From Pseudomonadales bacterium (lineage in GTDB: Bacteria > Pseudomonadota > Gammaproteobacteria > Pseudomonadales > Pseudohongiellaceae), in assembly GCA_012103535.1 (NCBI GenBank), contig WLWQ01000001.1, positions 186,001-250,000 on the forward strand: a stretch of 64,000 nucleotides of DNA, given 5' to 3'. How positions within the stretch are numbered: the stretch's first letter is position 1; each line of letters starts with the position of its first letter. A program made the position numbers and the translations under genes. Below, one piece after another: positions 8,913 to 18,504 of this stretch. Under the pieces are notes generated by a model. It searched no databases and was not told the origin of the DNA. It worked only from the letters and a program-made list of their open reading frames with translations.

Positions 8913-10250
8913 ATGCAGGTTTCAGTTGAAACTACTGAAGGATTAGAACGAAAAATGACCGTTGCTGTTCCCAGCGAACAGGTGGATTCAGCGGTTAATG
9001 CGCGCTTGCAAGAGGCGGCAAAAACGGTCCGCCTAAATGGTTTTCGAAAAGGCAAAGTGCCTTTCAAGGTAGTGAAAAGTAAATTTGGCAAAGGCGTTCG
9101 TGAAGAAGTGGTGAGCGAACTGATGAGCCGCACTTATTATGATGCGCTTACTCAGGAAAGTTTAAAGCCAGCCGGTCAGCCAAAGATTGAGCCGATCCAT
9201 ATGGAAGAAGAGAAAGACTTAGAGTTTGTCGCCACCTTTGAAGTGTATCCGGAAATCTCCGTGCCAGATTTTTCAGCGCTAGAAATTGAGCGTTTAAATG
9301 CAGAAGTCACTGACAATGATATCGATGAAATGATCGAAACATTGCGCGAGCAGCGTCAGACGTGGGAAGTTGTGGAACGAGAAGCTGCCGATCAGGACAT
9401 GGTGGATATCGATTACCTTGGTAAGAAAGACAGCGAAGAGTTTGAAGGCGGTGCTGCGCAAGGCGCTAGCTTAGTGCTGGGATCGGATCGAATGATTCCA
9501 GGATTCGAAGCGGGCATCGTTGGCAAAAAAGCCGGCGACGAATTTACCATACCCTTGGATTTTCCAGAGGAATACCACAGCAAGGACTTAGCAGGTCAAT
9601 CAGTGGAATTCGATATCACGGTAAACTCTGTCAGTGCGCAAGTGCTGCCTGAAGTCGATGAAGAGTTCTATAAGAGCTTTGGTGTCGAGGAAGGTGGGGT
9701 AGATGCATTTCGTGAAGAAGTAGCCGGCAACATGAAGCGCGAGATGAGCACCGCCAGTCGGAACAAACTGAAAAACAAAATTATGGACGCGTTATTGAAC
9801 GAAGTTGATGTTAGCGTGCCCGATGCCTTGCTAAGTACCGAAATTCAACAATTGAAGGGCCAGGCCATGCAGCAGATGGGTGGCGGCCAGGGATCGGATC
9901 CATCGATGCTGCCGGATGATCTGTTTATTGAACAGGCGAAGCGCAGAATAGTGCTTGGTTTAGTGCTTGGAGAAGTCATTAAGGAGCAGAATGTTCAGGC
10001 AGATCCCGCCAAAGTGAGAGAACAGGTTGAAGAGTTAGCTTCAACTTATGAATCTCCAGACGATGTAATTAACTGGTATTACGGCAATAAAGAACAACTT
10101 GCAACTATCGAATCCGCAGTCATTGAAGATCAGGTTTTCGACTACATAATAGAAGAAGCCGCGGTTAACGATAAGCAAGTTAGCTATCAGGATGTGATTA
10201 AAGCGGAGCCTCGGGAAACCGAGACAGAAACCGTCGAAAGCGAAAGCTAG
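8913..10250 (+). CDS. tig: Trigger factor, ribosome-bound chaperone and peptidyl-prolyl isomerase
   Basis: 445 residues. It binds ribosomal protein L23 at the tunnel exit and folds nascent chains. The N-terminal ribosome-binding domain carries the signature NGFRKGKVPFKVVKSKFG (the G-F-R-x-G-K motif) at about residues 42-60. The FKBP-type isomerase domain follows at about 155-245 (VDIDYLGKKD, then LGSDRMIPGFEAGI), and the helical substrate-binding domain fills the rest, ending in an acidic tail. The ribosome-binding site AGAGGT precedes ATG at 8913. It is first in the tig-clpP-clpX-lon block, the order found in E. coli and Pseudomonas. Confidence 0.97.
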   Translation: MQVSVETTEGLERKMTVAVPSEQVDSAVNARLQEAAKTVRLNGFRKGKVPFKVVKSKFGKGVREEVVSELMSRTYYDALTQESLKPAGQPKIEPIHMEEEKDLEFVATFEVYPEISVPDFSALEIERLNAEVTDNDIDEMIETLREQRQTWEVVEREAADQDMVDIDYLGKKDSEEFEGGAAQGASLVLGSDRMIPGFEAGIVGKKAGDEFTIPLDFPEEYHSKDLAGQSVEFDITVNSVSAQVLPEVDEEFYKSFGVEEGGVDAFREEVAGNMKREMSTASRNKLKNKIMDALLNEVDVSVPDALLSTEIQQLKGQAMQQMGGGQGSDPSMLPDDLFIEQAKRRIVLGLVLGEVIKEQNVQADPAKVREQVEELASTYESPDDVINWYYGNKEQLATIESAVIEDQVFDYIIEEAAVNDKQVSYQDVIKAEPRETETETVESES

Positions 10251-10312
10251 AGATTGTTAGAAATTCACTAAATTCGGCGGATTCTGGCGCGATGCGGTCT
10301 ACACTTGAAGAG

Positions 10313-10333
10313 TGTGACTCCATGCCAGTCACA
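10313..10333 (+). other. Hairpin in the tig-clpP spacer
   Basis: TGTGACT (10313-10319) and AGTCACA (10327-10333) form a perfect 7-base stem with a 7-base loop, 28 bases before the clpP start. There is no T-run, so it is not a classical terminator. The half-sites recall CRP (TGTGA/TCACA), but the spacing of 11 is wrong for CRP. Confidence 0.45.
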
Positions 10334-10361
10334 GCGTCTATTTATAAAGGAATAACCAGAT

Positions 10362-11003
10362 ATGCCAATTTCCCAGCCACCTAGTGCAGCGCTTGTACCA
10401 ATAGTCGTAGAGCAGACTGCCCGTGGTGAACGATCCTATGATATTTATTCACGACTGCTTAAAGACCGTGTCATATTTATGACCGGTGTCGTCGAGGATC
10501 ACATGGCGAATCTAATAGTTGCGCAGCTGTTATTCCTTGAATCTGAAAATCCCGATAAAGACATTCATTTGTACATAAATTCACCAGGAGGTTCGGTAAC
10601 TGCCGGGTTATCAATCTATGACACCATGCAGTTCATACAACCAGACGTGAGTACGATGTGTATCGGGCAGGCAGCAAGCATGGGAGCTATGTTGTTGGCA
10701 GGTGGCGCTAAGGGAAAACGGCTGGCACTGCCGCACTCCAGAATGATGATCCATCAGCCCAGCGGAGGAGCCCAGGGCCAGGCATCAGATATTGAGATTC
10801 AAGCCAATGAAATCATTAAATTACGTAAACAACTTAATATATTACTTGCAGAACATACCGGGCAGACCGAAGAAACTATAGCCCGAGACACTGAGCGCGA
10901 TAACTTTATGGGTGCGCATGAGGCTCAGGAATACGGATTAGTGGATAAAGTAATTGAGCGAAGAGTAGATAATAAGGTGAGTGGGGAGTCGGAAACCGAC
11001 TAA
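10362..11003 (+). CDS. clpP: ATP-dependent Clp protease proteolytic subunit
   Basis: 213 residues. ClpP forms the two-ring, 14-subunit serine protease chamber that degrades proteins unfolded by ClpX or ClpA. The catalytic triad is visible: Ser106 in GQAASMGAM, His131 in [10 protein letters not shown] and Asp180 in ERDNF, spaced exactly as in the E. coli precursor (111, 136, 185). The N-terminal residues before about position 10 may be removed by self-processing. Ribosome-binding site AAGGAA lies upstream of the ATG. It sits between tig and clpX, its unfoldase partner. Confidence 0.97.
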   Translation: MPISQPPSAALVPIVVEQTARGERSYDIYSRLLKDRVIFMTGVVEDHMANLIVAQLLFLESENPDKDIHLYINSPGGSVTAGLSIYDTMQFIQPDVSTMCIGQAASMGAMLLAGGAKGKRLALPHSRMMIHQPSGGAQGQASDIEIQANEIIKLRKQLNILLAEHTGQTEETIARDTERDNFMGAHEAQEYGLVDKVIERRVDNKVSGESETD

Positions 11004-11196
11004 ATGCGGTGGTTTCCCTTGCATTTACCAACCAATGCCTTCATTTTATTTAGCTGTAACAGCAGTATTTTTGCGGCTTTGCGAGGGAATGTCTGGAATT
11101 GAGCGATTCAGCGCAGGTCAGTACTGAAAGATTGGCAGAAGATCTACCTTATTGGTTTACAAAAACACTCGGAATAACAGTTAGTTAGATAAATAA

Positions 11197-12486
11197 ATGT
11201 CAGACGATCGATATAACAAAGGCGACGACAACGGCAAACTGCTGTATTGCTCCTTTTGTGGCAAAAGCCAGCATGAAGTTCGCAAGCTAATTGCCGGGCC
11301 GTCTGTATTCGTCTGCGATGAATGTGTAGATCTTTGTAACGACATTATTCGGGAAGAGATTCAAGAAAAAGAGTCTGAAACCACCACCCGTAAATTACCC
11401 ATCCCCGAAGAAATCAAAAATACCCTCGATGAATACGTGATTGGTCAGGAAAGCGCCAAGAAGGTACTTTCGGTAGCGGTGTATAACCACTACAAGCGCC
11501 TAAACTATGATAAAGCCGCCAATGGCGACGTCGAGCTAAGTAAAAGCAATATCTTGATGGTTGGGCCAACTGGAACCGGTAAGACACTGCTAGCCGAAAC
11601 CTTAGCAAGACTTTTAGACGTGCCCTTTACCATCGCCGATGCAACCACCTTGACCGAAGCGGGTTATGTGGGTGAAGACGTTGAAAACATAATTCAAAAG
11701 TTACTGCAGAAGTGTGACTATGACGTTGAAAAGGCACAGATCGGTATTGTCTATATCGATGAAATCGACAAAATTTCCCGCAAATCTGATAACCCTTCTA
11801 TCACTCGAGACGTTTCTGGCGAGGGTGTGCAGCAAGCACTGCTTAAATTGATAGAAGGAACCATCGCTTCGGTACCGCCCCAGGGTGGACGAAAACACCC
11901 CCAGCAGGAGTTTTTGCAGGTGGATACCGCCAACATCTTATTCGTTTGTGGCGGTGCATTTGCTGGATTGGAGAAGATTATTCGCGATCGATCGGATCGA
12001 AGTGGCATCGGTTTTACTGCAGAAGTTCGATCCCAGGACAACGATCAGAAAGTTGGTGAAACTTTGCGCGATGTTGAGCCGGAAGATCTGGTTAAGTATG
12101 GGCTTATCCCTGAGTTTGTCGGTCGACTCCCTATGATCGCCACCCTCGATGAGCTCGATCTGGATGCGCTGGTAAGAATAATTCGCGAACCAAAAAATTC
12201 TCTTACCAAGCAGTATTCGAAACTCTTCGATATGGAAGAGGTTGAAATTCAGTTCCGTGATGATGCTTTACGTGCAATTGCTAAAAAAGCTAAGGAACGC
12301 AAAACCGGAGCCCGTGGTCTAAGATCCATAATGGAAGCGGTGCTTTTAGACACGATGTACAAAATCCCTTCGCTGGAGAATGTCAGTAAAGTCATAATTG
12401 ACTCTGCTGTCATCGAAGGAGAATCTGAACCGTTACTAATGTATGAGAATTTAGAACAGCCGAGCAAATCAGCTGTCGACGAGTAA
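11197..12486 (+). CDS. clpX: ClpX, AAA+ unfoldase of the ClpXP protease
   Basis: 429 residues. It unfolds tagged substrates such as SsrA-tagged chains and feeds them to ClpP. The N-terminal zinc-binding domain has [11 protein letters not shown] and CDECVDLC (four cysteines, residues about 19-50). Walker A is GPTGTGKT at 123-130 and Walker B is [12 protein letters not shown]; the pore-loop region and sensor 2 ([10 protein letters not shown]) are present. The IGF-type ClpP-docking loop appears as SGIGFTAEV. Length matches E. coli ClpX (424). It is separated from clpP by 193 bases, so an extra internal promoter is possible. Confidence 0.97.
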   Translation: MSDDRYNKGDDNGKLLYCSFCGKSQHEVRKLIAGPSVFVCDECVDLCNDIIREEIQEKESETTTRKLPIPEEIKNTLDEYVIGQESAKKVLSVAVYNHYKRLNYDKAANGDVELSKSNILMVGPTGTGKTLLAETLARLLDVPFTIADATTLTEAGYVGEDVENIIQKLLQKCDYDVEKAQIGIVYIDEIDKISRKSDNPSITRDVSGEGVQQALLKLIEGTIASVPPQGGRKHPQQEFLQVDTANILFVCGGAFAGLEKIIRDRSDRSGIGFTAEVRSQDNDQKVGETLRDVEPEDLVKYGLIPEFVGRLPMIATLDELDLDALVRIIREPKNSLTKQYSKLFDMEEVEIQFRDDALRAIAKKAKERKTGARGLRSIMEAVLLDTMYKIPSLENVSKVIIDSAVIEGESEPLLMYENLEQPSKSAVDE

Positions 12487-12507
12487 TCTCATTAGCGTTT
12501 CAGAGGC

Positions 12508-12537
12508 CTTGATTTTTTGCAGGCTTGGCACCATTTA
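12508..12537 (+). promoter_or_regulatory. Probable sigma-32 heat-shock promoter of lon
   Basis: CTTGATT (12508-12514), 14 bases, then CACCATTTA (12529-12537). This is close to the sigma-32 consensus CTTGAAA-N13/14-CCCCATnT. Transcription would begin about 30 bases before the lon ATG. lon is a classical heat-shock gene, which supports the call. Confidence 0.65.
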
Positions 12538-12574
12538 TTAAGTTCGGTTTAATGCAATCAAGAGTGTATTCAGC

Positions 12575-14998
12575 ATGCCTGCGGAAGTAGTAAGCAACAC
12601 AACTTTCCCACTTTTACCATTACGTGATGTAGTGGTTTACCCTCAAATCGTCCAGCCCTTATTCGTTGGTCGTCCCAAATCCATCAAAGCGCTTGAAATT
12701 GCCATGGCTAGTGACAAACAAGTGCTGCTGGTTGCGCAGAAGAACGCGTCAGAAGATGAGCCAGGGGTAGATGACCTTTTCACGATTGGAACGGTAGCCA
12801 CCATACTGCAATTGATTCGATTGCCAGATGGCACGGTTAAGGTTTTGGTAGAAGGTTTGGATCGCGCGAAAATTAAAAATGTAGTTTTCGAATCTGATCA
12901 TTTTAAAGCTGAAACCAATGTACTGGCCCCGGAAGATATTCCAGAGAAAGAATCTTCCCTGCTGATTAGATCGCTGTTGTCGCAGTTTGATCAGTATGTA
13001 CAGCTCAGCAAAAAAATCCCGCCAGAAGTAATGACTTCAATTTTCAGTATCGATGAACCTGGGCGTCTGGTGGACACCATAGCTTCGCATATGTCATTGC
13101 AATTACAGGAAAAACAGAACCTGTTGGAACTGTCAGGACTGCAAGGCCGCATTGAACACTTGATGGCACTAATCGAATCGGAAATTGATCTGTTTCAAGT
13201 TGAAAAACGCATACGTGGCCGCGTTAAGAAACAGATGGAAAAGAGTCAGCGTGAGTACTATCTGAATGAGCAAATGAAAGCCATTCAGAAAGAAATGGGC
13301 GAATTAGAAGATGTTCCTAACGAAGCGGAAGAACTGAAACAGCGCATCGATGATGCTGGCATGCCCAAAGATGCCAAGGAAAAAGCCCTAGCCGAACTCA
13401 ATAAATTGAAGCTGATGTCGCCAATGTCATCGGAAGCATCAGTCGTTCGCACTTATCTTGATTGGATGATCAACATCCCCTGGAAGAAACGTTCCAAGGT
13501 ACGGATGGATTTAACCAAAGCGGAAGACATTCTTGAAAACGATCATTATGGATTAAAAGAAGTCAAAGAGCGGATTCTGGAATATTTAGCAGTTCAGAAA
13601 CGCGTCAAAAAGCTAAAGGGTCCAATCCTCTGTTTAGTTGGCCCTCCTGGAGTTGGTAAGACTTCATTGGGTGAATCTATTGCTCGCGCCACTAATCGTA
13701 AATTCGTCAGAATGGCCTTGGGTGGAGTTCGCGATGAGGCTGAAATTAGAGGTCACCGCCGTACTTATATTGGTTCTCTGCCAGGCAAACTGTTGCAGAA
13801 ACTCTCGAAAGTAGGGGTACGCAACCCGTTATTCTTGTTAGATGAAATCGACAAGATGGGTATGGATCACCGTGGTGATCCTGCATCTGCGCTACTGGAA
13901 GTATTAGATCCGGAGCAGAACCATAGCTTTAACGACCACTACCTGGAAGTAGATTACGATTTATCAGATGTCATGTTTGTCTGTACTTCCAACAGCATGA
14001 ATATTCCGGAACCGCTATTAGATCGAATGGAAGTCATTCGCATCCCTGGCTATACCGAAGATGAAAAAGTAAACATCGCTGAACGCTATCTCGTTCCCAA
14101 GCAGATGAAAAATAATGGTTTAAAGGATGATGAATTAGAAATTAATAGAGAACCGATACGAGATCTGATTCGTTACTACACGCGTGAAGCTGGTGTCCGA
14201 GGTCTTGAGCGGGAAATAGCGAAAATTTGCCGCAAGGTCGTCAAAGAAAGTTCCTTATCGAAAGAGACAGACTCGGTGACGTTGACACCAGAGATTCTAG
14301 AAAAATATTCTGGTGTGCAAAAATTCGACTACGGCAAAGCGGAAGAAGACAACAGGATCGGTCAGGTAAACGGACTCGCCTGGACTCAAGTTGGTGGTGA
14401 ATTATTAACCATCGAAGCAATTGCCGTCGAGGGTAAAGGCAAGACAATTAAAACAGGCTCTCTTGGTGATGTAATGCAAGAGTCTATTCAAGCTGCCTTT
14501 ACTGTCGTGCGAAGTAGAGCGCGGACACTCGGACTTGACACAAACTTTCACGAGAAATTTGATCTACATATTCATGTTCCTGAGGGAGCAACGCCAAAAG
14601 ATGGTCCTAGCGCGGGTGTTGGTATGTGCACGGCACTAGTATCAGTGCTGACAAACATCCCTGTTAAAGCGAATGTGGCCATGACCGGAGAAATTACCTT
14701 ACGTGGACAAGTTCTCCGTATCGGTGGTTTAAAGGAGAAACTGCTTGCCGCTCATCGTGGAAACATTAAAACAGTCATCATTCCTGCCGACAATGAAAGG
14801 GATCTAGCAGAAATTCCGGATAACATTAAAGCCGATCTGGAAGTGATACCTGTTCGATGGATCGATGAAGTGCTAGAGGACGCATTACAATATCAACCTA
14901 CGCCATTGAAAGAAGAGAAAAAGAAGAAGGCAAAGAAGGAAAGCAAGCAGGAAGATATTGAACCGGGTAGTGACGAAAAACACATAAATACCCACTAA
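12575..14998 (+). CDS. lon: Lon, ATP-dependent AAA+ serine protease
   Basis: 807 residues. Lon degrades misfolded and short-lived regulatory proteins in the cytoplasm. The N-terminal substrate-binding domain begins FPLLPLRDVVVYP, a coiled-coil linker (about 200-300) follows, then the AAA+ module with Walker A GPPGVGKTS and Walker B LFLLDEIDKM. The C-terminal protease domain has catalytic Ser679 in KDGPSAGVGM and Lys722 in GGLKEKLLA, the same numbers as in E. coli Lon. The C-terminus ends in a Lys/Glu-rich tail of about 35 residues beyond the protease fold. It lies between clpX and hupB as in many gammaproteobacteria. Confidence 0.97.
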   Translation: MPAEVVSNTTFPLLPLRDVVVYPQIVQPLFVGRPKSIKALEIAMASDKQVLLVAQKNASEDEPGVDDLFTIGTVATILQLIRLPDGTVKVLVEGLDRAKIKNVVFESDHFKAETNVLAPEDIPEKESSLLIRSLLSQFDQYVQLSKKIPPEVMTSIFSIDEPGRLVDTIASHMSLQLQEKQNLLELSGLQGRIEHLMALIESEIDLFQVEKRIRGRVKKQMEKSQREYYLNEQMKAIQKEMGELEDVPNEAEELKQRIDDAGMPKDAKEKALAELNKLKLMSPMSSEASVVRTYLDWMINIPWKKRSKVRMDLTKAEDILENDHYGLKEVKERILEYLAVQKRVKKLKGPILCLVGPPGVGKTSLGESIARATNRKFVRMALGGVRDEAEIRGHRRTYIGSLPGKLLQKLSKVGVRNPLFLLDEIDKMGMDHRGDPASALLEVLDPEQNHSFNDHYLEVDYDLSDVMFVCTSNSMNIPEPLLDRMEVIRIPGYTEDEKVNIAERYLVPKQMKNNGLKDDELEINREPIRDLIRYYTREAGVRGLEREIAKICRKVVKESSLSKETDSVTLTPEILEKYSGVQKFDYGKAEEDNRIGQVNGLAWTQVGGELLTIEAIAVEGKGKTIKTGSLGDVMQESIQAAFTVVRSRARTLGLDTNFHEKFDLHIHVPEGATPKDGPSAGVGMCTALVSVLTNIPVKANVAMTGEITLRGQVLRIGGLKEKLLAAHRGNIKTVIIPADNERDLAEIPDNIKADLEVIPVRWIDEVLEDALQYQPTPLKEEKKKKAKKESKQEDIEPGSDEKHINTH

Positions 14999-15014
14999 AT
15001 ACGCGTGTTTCCGG

Positions 15015-15044
15015 TTGACAGAGCTTTCTGGCGCTTGGTATAAA
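15015..15044 (+). promoter_or_regulatory. Strong sigma-70 promoter upstream of hupB
   Basis: Consensus -35 TTGACA (15015-15020), 18-base spacer, -10 TATAAA (15039-15044), just after the lon stop. It would give hupB a leader of about 190 bases. E. coli hupB also has several promoters. Confidence 0.6.
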
Positions 15045-15191
15045 GAATTGGTCTTACAGGGCGTAAGCGACTCTTTCGGGTAAAGAATTAAAATCAATTC
15101 AGGGGTCAATATCCTTCTTAATTTTTTGTGAAATTCTCAATTTGCAAACCCAACATTTCGAAACTATTCGGTTATAAGATTTAGGAAAAAA

Positions 15192-15221
15192 TTGACATAC
15201 TTAGACAAAAACAACTTCTAA
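15192..15221 (+). promoter_or_regulatory. Second, weaker candidate hupB promoter
   Basis: A consensus TTGACA at 15192-15197 is followed after 18 bases by TTCTAA (15216-15221). The -35 is perfect and the -10 is poor. Transcription would start almost at the ribosome-binding site (AAGGGG at about 15228), so it may be weak or unused. Confidence 0.3.
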
Positions 15222-15239
15222 TTTTTAAAAGGGGATAAC

Positions 15240-15515
15240 GTGAATAAATCAGAACTAATAGATGCTGTTGCTGCTAGTGCGGACCTTCCAAAAGCTACTG
15301 CCGGCCGAGCTATTGACGCAATGATTGATGCGATAACGGATTCATTAAAGAAAGAAGATCCGGTTGTACTTGTAGGTTTTGGTACGTTTGCTACTAAGAA
15401 TAGAGCAGCACGTACTGGTCGTAATCCCCAGACAGGTGCTCCAATCGAAATTAAGGCGGCACGCGTGCCTAGCTTTAAAGCAGGTAAAGCATTAAAAGAT
15501 GCAGTAAATACATAA
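15240..15515 (+). CDS. hupB: DNA-binding protein HU-beta
   Basis: 91 residues. HU bends and compacts DNA and helps replication, repair and transcription. The sequence [18 protein letters not shown] and the DNA-binding arm signature [19 protein letters not shown] are diagnostic of HU/IHF proteins. The start is GTG at 15240, chosen because AAGGGG lies 6 bases upstream and the N-terminus matches HU. It follows lon, as in E. coli and Pseudomonas. Confidence 0.96.
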   Translation: MNKSELIDAVAASADLPKATAGRAIDAMIDAITDSLKKEDPVVLVGFGTFATKNRAARTGRNPQTGAPIEIKAARVPSFKAGKALKDAVNT

Positions 15516-15532
15516 CTGAGTAAAATCTCAGT
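15513..15532 (+). terminator. Possible weak terminator or 3' hairpin of hupB
   Basis: ACTGAG, short loop, CTCAGT followed by TTAGTTATT, directly at the hupB stop codon. The stem is only six pairs and the T-tract is interrupted. Confidence 0.35.
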
Positions 15533-15562
15533 TTAGTTATTCAGCATACAGACTATTTTGTA

Positions 15563-15652
15563 GTGCTGCACAATCAGCTAGACTTGGCGGCCGAAATTGA
15601 AAGGCTCTCGAGTCCGGCTGATTGACCCGCTAAGAAAAGTACTCATAGAGCA
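15563..15652 (+). ncRNA. Candidate structured RNA in the hupB-ppiD spacer
   Basis: Two perfect or near-perfect complementary pairs interleave here: CAATCAGC (15571-15578) with GCTGATTG (15617-15624), and CTTGGCGG (15583-15590) with CCGCTAAG (15627-15634, one G-U pair). An outer GTGCT (15563-15567) can pair with AGCAC (15648-15652). Interleaved pairing implies a pseudoknot or alternative folds. An intrinsic terminator follows at 15674. It could be a small RNA derived from the hupB 3' region or a ppiD leader element. I recognise no known family. Confidence 0.3.
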
Positions 15653-15673
15653 CAAGTGGGTTTAAGAATTAAG

Positions 15674-15697
15674 GGCGCATCAATGATGCGCCTTTTT
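15674..15697 (+). terminator. Rho-independent terminator between hupB and ppiD
   Basis: GGCGCAT, loop CAATG, ATGCGCC, then five T. A strong GC stem with a T-run ends transcription of hupB and/or the candidate RNA before ppiD. Confidence 0.85.
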
Positions 15698-15769
15698 ACG
15701 TTTAAAGCAGATTGCTAAAACCGATAGATTAAGAACCGAAACGAAAGCTAACTGAAGCTGGAAAAAGTT

Positions 15770-17656
15770 ATGTTGCAAGATATTAGAGACAACTCTCAAG
15801 GCGTCATTGCCAAGATTATTATTGGATTAATCGTGGCAGTATTCGCCTTGTTTGGTGTTGAATCGATAATAGGTGGATTCGTCCAGTCTCCGCCGGTCGC
15901 AGAAGTTAATGGCGAAGAAATTACCCAGATTCAGCTAGATCAAAGTACCCAGAATCTCCTCAACTCGATAGGCGGAGGCTTAGAGGGAATTGACCAGGGC
16001 TTACTGGAATCCATCGCTTTAAATCAGCTAATCGAAGAGACTATGTTGCGACAGCATGCGCTGGACTCGTCCATGGCGATTTCCAGTGCACGTATTGATC
16101 GAAACATCCTGGAAACCCCAAATTTTCAAATCGATGGAGTCTTTAATTCCGATCTGGCGATTCGCACTATGGCAGCGCAGGGACTCAATGTTCCACTCTA
16201 TAGACAATCACTTGCTCAGAGTATGCTGCTATCGCAGGTGGCAAGCGCATTTTCCAGTTCAAATTTCATCACCGAATCTGAATTAGACAAGATTGCCCAG
16301 TTAACGGCGCAATCCAGAGATTTTCGATATGTTTCTGTGACACTTGGAACCAGAACATTGGGCACTGCGATCAGCGATGAAGAGATCGCAGAGTATTATG
16401 AAAATAGTCCTGATGAGTTTCCTGAAGAAGAAACTGTAGTGGCCCAGTACGTAATGCTCGACAAAGACGTTATTTCTCAAGAACTTGATGTCGATGAAAG
16501 TGAACTACGGGCCCAATACGATGCTGAAAGATCAGAATTCGAAGGTTCTTCCGAAAAAAGAGCGTCACATATTCTTTTTGAAGTAGGCGGTGATCTTTCC
16601 GAAGATCAGGCATTGGAACTCGCCTCTACTGTCCAACTGCGTATTGCTGATGGAGAAGACTTCGCTGCATTAGCCTTGGAATTTTCTAGCGATGTCGTGT
16701 CTGCAGAAGACGGTGGTGACATAGGTTATACCGATGGCAGCGCATTTCCTCCAGAAATCGAAGAAGCTCTCGAAGTTTTAACTCTTGATGAAATATCAGA
16801 TCCAGTTGTAACAGAATTCGGCGTGCATCTCGTCAAGCTAACTGAAGATGCAGAAAACATATTCGCTTCTTTTGAAGAAGCGCGCGACCGAATCGAAAGA
16901 GCATTAAAGAGTTCTGAAGTCGAATTGATTTATGCTGAGCGTTTACAAGATCTTTCAAACCTTGCATTCGAAACCGGTGACCTACAAACAATATCTGAAG
17001 AACTTGAATTAGCGATTATGCTAAGCGACGCTATTCCCCGCAGTGGTGGTAGCAATGTTTTTTCCAATCAAAATGTCATGGCAGCAGCGTTTTCTGATGA
17101 AGTGCTGGTCGATGGAAACAATAGCGATGTAATCGAGCTCAACGATACGCAATCTGTCGTTGTAAGAGTAAGCGCATTTAATGAGGCGGCAGTTTCTCCG
17201 CTGGAAGAAGTTCAGCCCGAAATTGCAGTCATCTTACGAACCCAAATGGAAAGAGAAGCAGTGCAAGAGATTGGTGAGCAACTTGCGACTGCAGCAGAAG
17301 CTGGGGAAGGATTAGAGCAATTGCTAATCGATAACGAACTGGAATGGATCGAAGAAACAGAGGTTGATCGCAATGCGTTCACTGTAAATCGACAGATTTT
17401 AAATGAAGCGTTCGCATTACCAAGACCTGAAAACGGCCCAGAAAGAGCGAGTCTAACGCTCGATAATGGGACTTTTGCATTACTTGAACTAACGCAGGTT
17501 ACTGAAGGCACAATTGATTCGATACCAGAAGGAGAGCGCGATGGGCTAGTGGTATCTGTGGCCGCTGACCTTGGAAACAGTGAATTTCAAGCCTATATGA
17601 ATACGTTAAGAGAGAATTCTGATATTCAGGCTAATCTGGAAGATCCTGCGCTGTAA
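15770..17656 (+). CDS. ppiD: PpiD-type periplasmic folding chaperone
   Basis: 628 residues. PpiD is anchored in the inner membrane at the Sec translocon and helps newly exported proteins fold. One transmembrane helix spans about residues 14-34 (IIIGLIVAVFALFG). A SurA-like N-terminal chaperone domain follows, then a parvulin-type PPIC domain at about 262-355 (RASHILFEV, then DGGDIGYTDGSAFPPEIEEA, then FGVHLVKLTE). The C-terminal region is acidic. Length equals the family norm (E. coli 623). Many PpiD parvulin domains lack isomerase activity, which cannot be judged here. Position after hupB matches other gammaproteobacteria. Confidence 0.93.
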   Translation: MLQDIRDNSQGVIAKIIIGLIVAVFALFGVESIIGGFVQSPPVAEVNGEEITQIQLDQSTQNLLNSIGGGLEGIDQGLLESIALNQLIEETMLRQHALDSSMAISSARIDRNILETPNFQIDGVFNSDLAIRTMAAQGLNVPLYRQSLAQSMLLSQVASAFSSSNFITESELDKIAQLTAQSRDFRYVSVTLGTRTLGTAISDEEIAEYYENSPDEFPEEETVVAQYVMLDKDVISQELDVDESELRAQYDAERSEFEGSSEKRASHILFEVGGDLSEDQALELASTVQLRIADGEDFAALALEFSSDVVSAEDGGDIGYTDGSAFPPEIEEALEVLTLDEISDPVVTEFGVHLVKLTEDAENIFASFEEARDRIERALKSSEVELIYAERLQDLSNLAFETGDLQTISEELELAIMLSDAIPRSGGSNVFSNQNVMAAAFSDEVLVDGNNSDVIELNDTQSVVVRVSAFNEAAVSPLEEVQPEIAVILRTQMEREAVQEIGEQLATAAEAGEGLEQLLIDNELEWIEETEVDRNAFTVNRQILNEAFALPRPENGPERASLTLDNGTFALLELTQVTEGTIDSIPEGERDGLVVSVAADLGNSEFQAYMNTLRENSDIQANLEDPAL

Positions 17657-17667
17657 CAATAAATAGC

Positions 17668-18468
17668 TTATTCGTTTTCCAGATCGTTTAGAGATCCCAT
17701 GGCGGTAGTATTGAAACCGCCATCGACATAAAGTATCTCGCCACTAATACCTGACGCCAAATCAGAGCATAGAAACGCCGCAGAATTTCCCACTTCGTCA
17801 ATGGTGACGTTTCTTCTGAGAGGAGTTTGCTTGGCATTGTGTTCAAGCATTTTCCGAAAGCTTTTAATTCCAGACGCGGCTAAGGTTCGAATAGGCCCTG
17901 CTGAAATAGCATTCACTCTAGTGCCTTCAGGCCCCAAATCGGCGGCCATATAGCGCACGTTAGCCTCCAGGCTCGCTTTTGCTAATCCCATGACATTGTA
18001 ATGTGGAAGGCTGCGCATGGCTCCAAGATAACTGAGAGTTAATAACGAACCGTTTCTGCCTTGCATTAACTTTCTACCCTGTTGTGCTAGCGCTACAAAA
18101 CTGTAGGAACTAATTTCGTGAGCAGTTAGAAAGCCTTCTCGCGTGGTAACGTCGACGTAGTTTCCACCTAGTTCAGTATTAGGAGCATACGCCAGGCAGT
18201 GAACAATTCCGTCGAGACCATCCCAGCTTTTTCCAAGTTCGGAAAACAAATCACTAATTTGATTATCGTCTGTAACATCGCAGGGATAAACAAGTTCTGA
18301 ATCCCATCCTTCGGCAAAGCCGATAACACGACCTTTTAATTTCTCATTCTGAAAAGTAAACGCGAGCTCAGCGCCTTCTCTATGCATCGCCGCCGCAATG
18401 CCGGAAGCAATAGAGAGCTTGCTAGCAACTCCTAAGACTAAAATACGTTTACCAGCGAGAAAACCCAT
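17668..18468 (-). CDS. fabI: Enoyl-[acyl-carrier-protein] reductase (NADH)
   Basis: 266 residues. FabI catalyses the last reduction of each fatty-acid elongation cycle and is the triclosan target. It is a short-chain dehydrogenase with the FabI-type N-terminal [20 protein letters not shown] in place of the usual G-x-x-x-G-x-G. The catalytic pair Tyr-x6-Lys is visible in [14 protein letters not shown], with [10 protein letters not shown] before it. [13 protein letters not shown] and the C-terminal [15 protein letters not shown] are typical. It is convergent with ppiD, with 11 bases between the stops, and is the last gene of a minus-strand run. Confidence 0.96.
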   Translation of the reverse strand: MGFLAGKRILVLGVASKLSIASGIAAAMHREGAELAFTFQNEKLKGRVIGFAEGWDSELVYPCDVTDDNQISDLFSELGKSWDGLDGIVHCLAYAPNTELGGNYVDVTTREGFLTAHEISSYSFVALAQQGRKLMQGRNGSLLTLSYLGAMRSLPHYNVMGLAKASLEANVRYMAADLGPEGTRVNAISAGPIRTLAASGIKSFRKMLEHNAKQTPLRRNVTIDEVGNSAAFLCSDLASGISGEILYVDGGFNTTAMGSLNDLENE

Positions 18469-18504
18469 AACAGTTAATCCTTGTGATTTAGTAAAAGCTC
18501 TGTT

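Noticed and set aside
10313..10333. Possible CRP site before clpP (TGTGA and TCACA halves)
   Set aside because: The half-sites are separated by 11 bases instead of 6, so a hairpin is the better reading.
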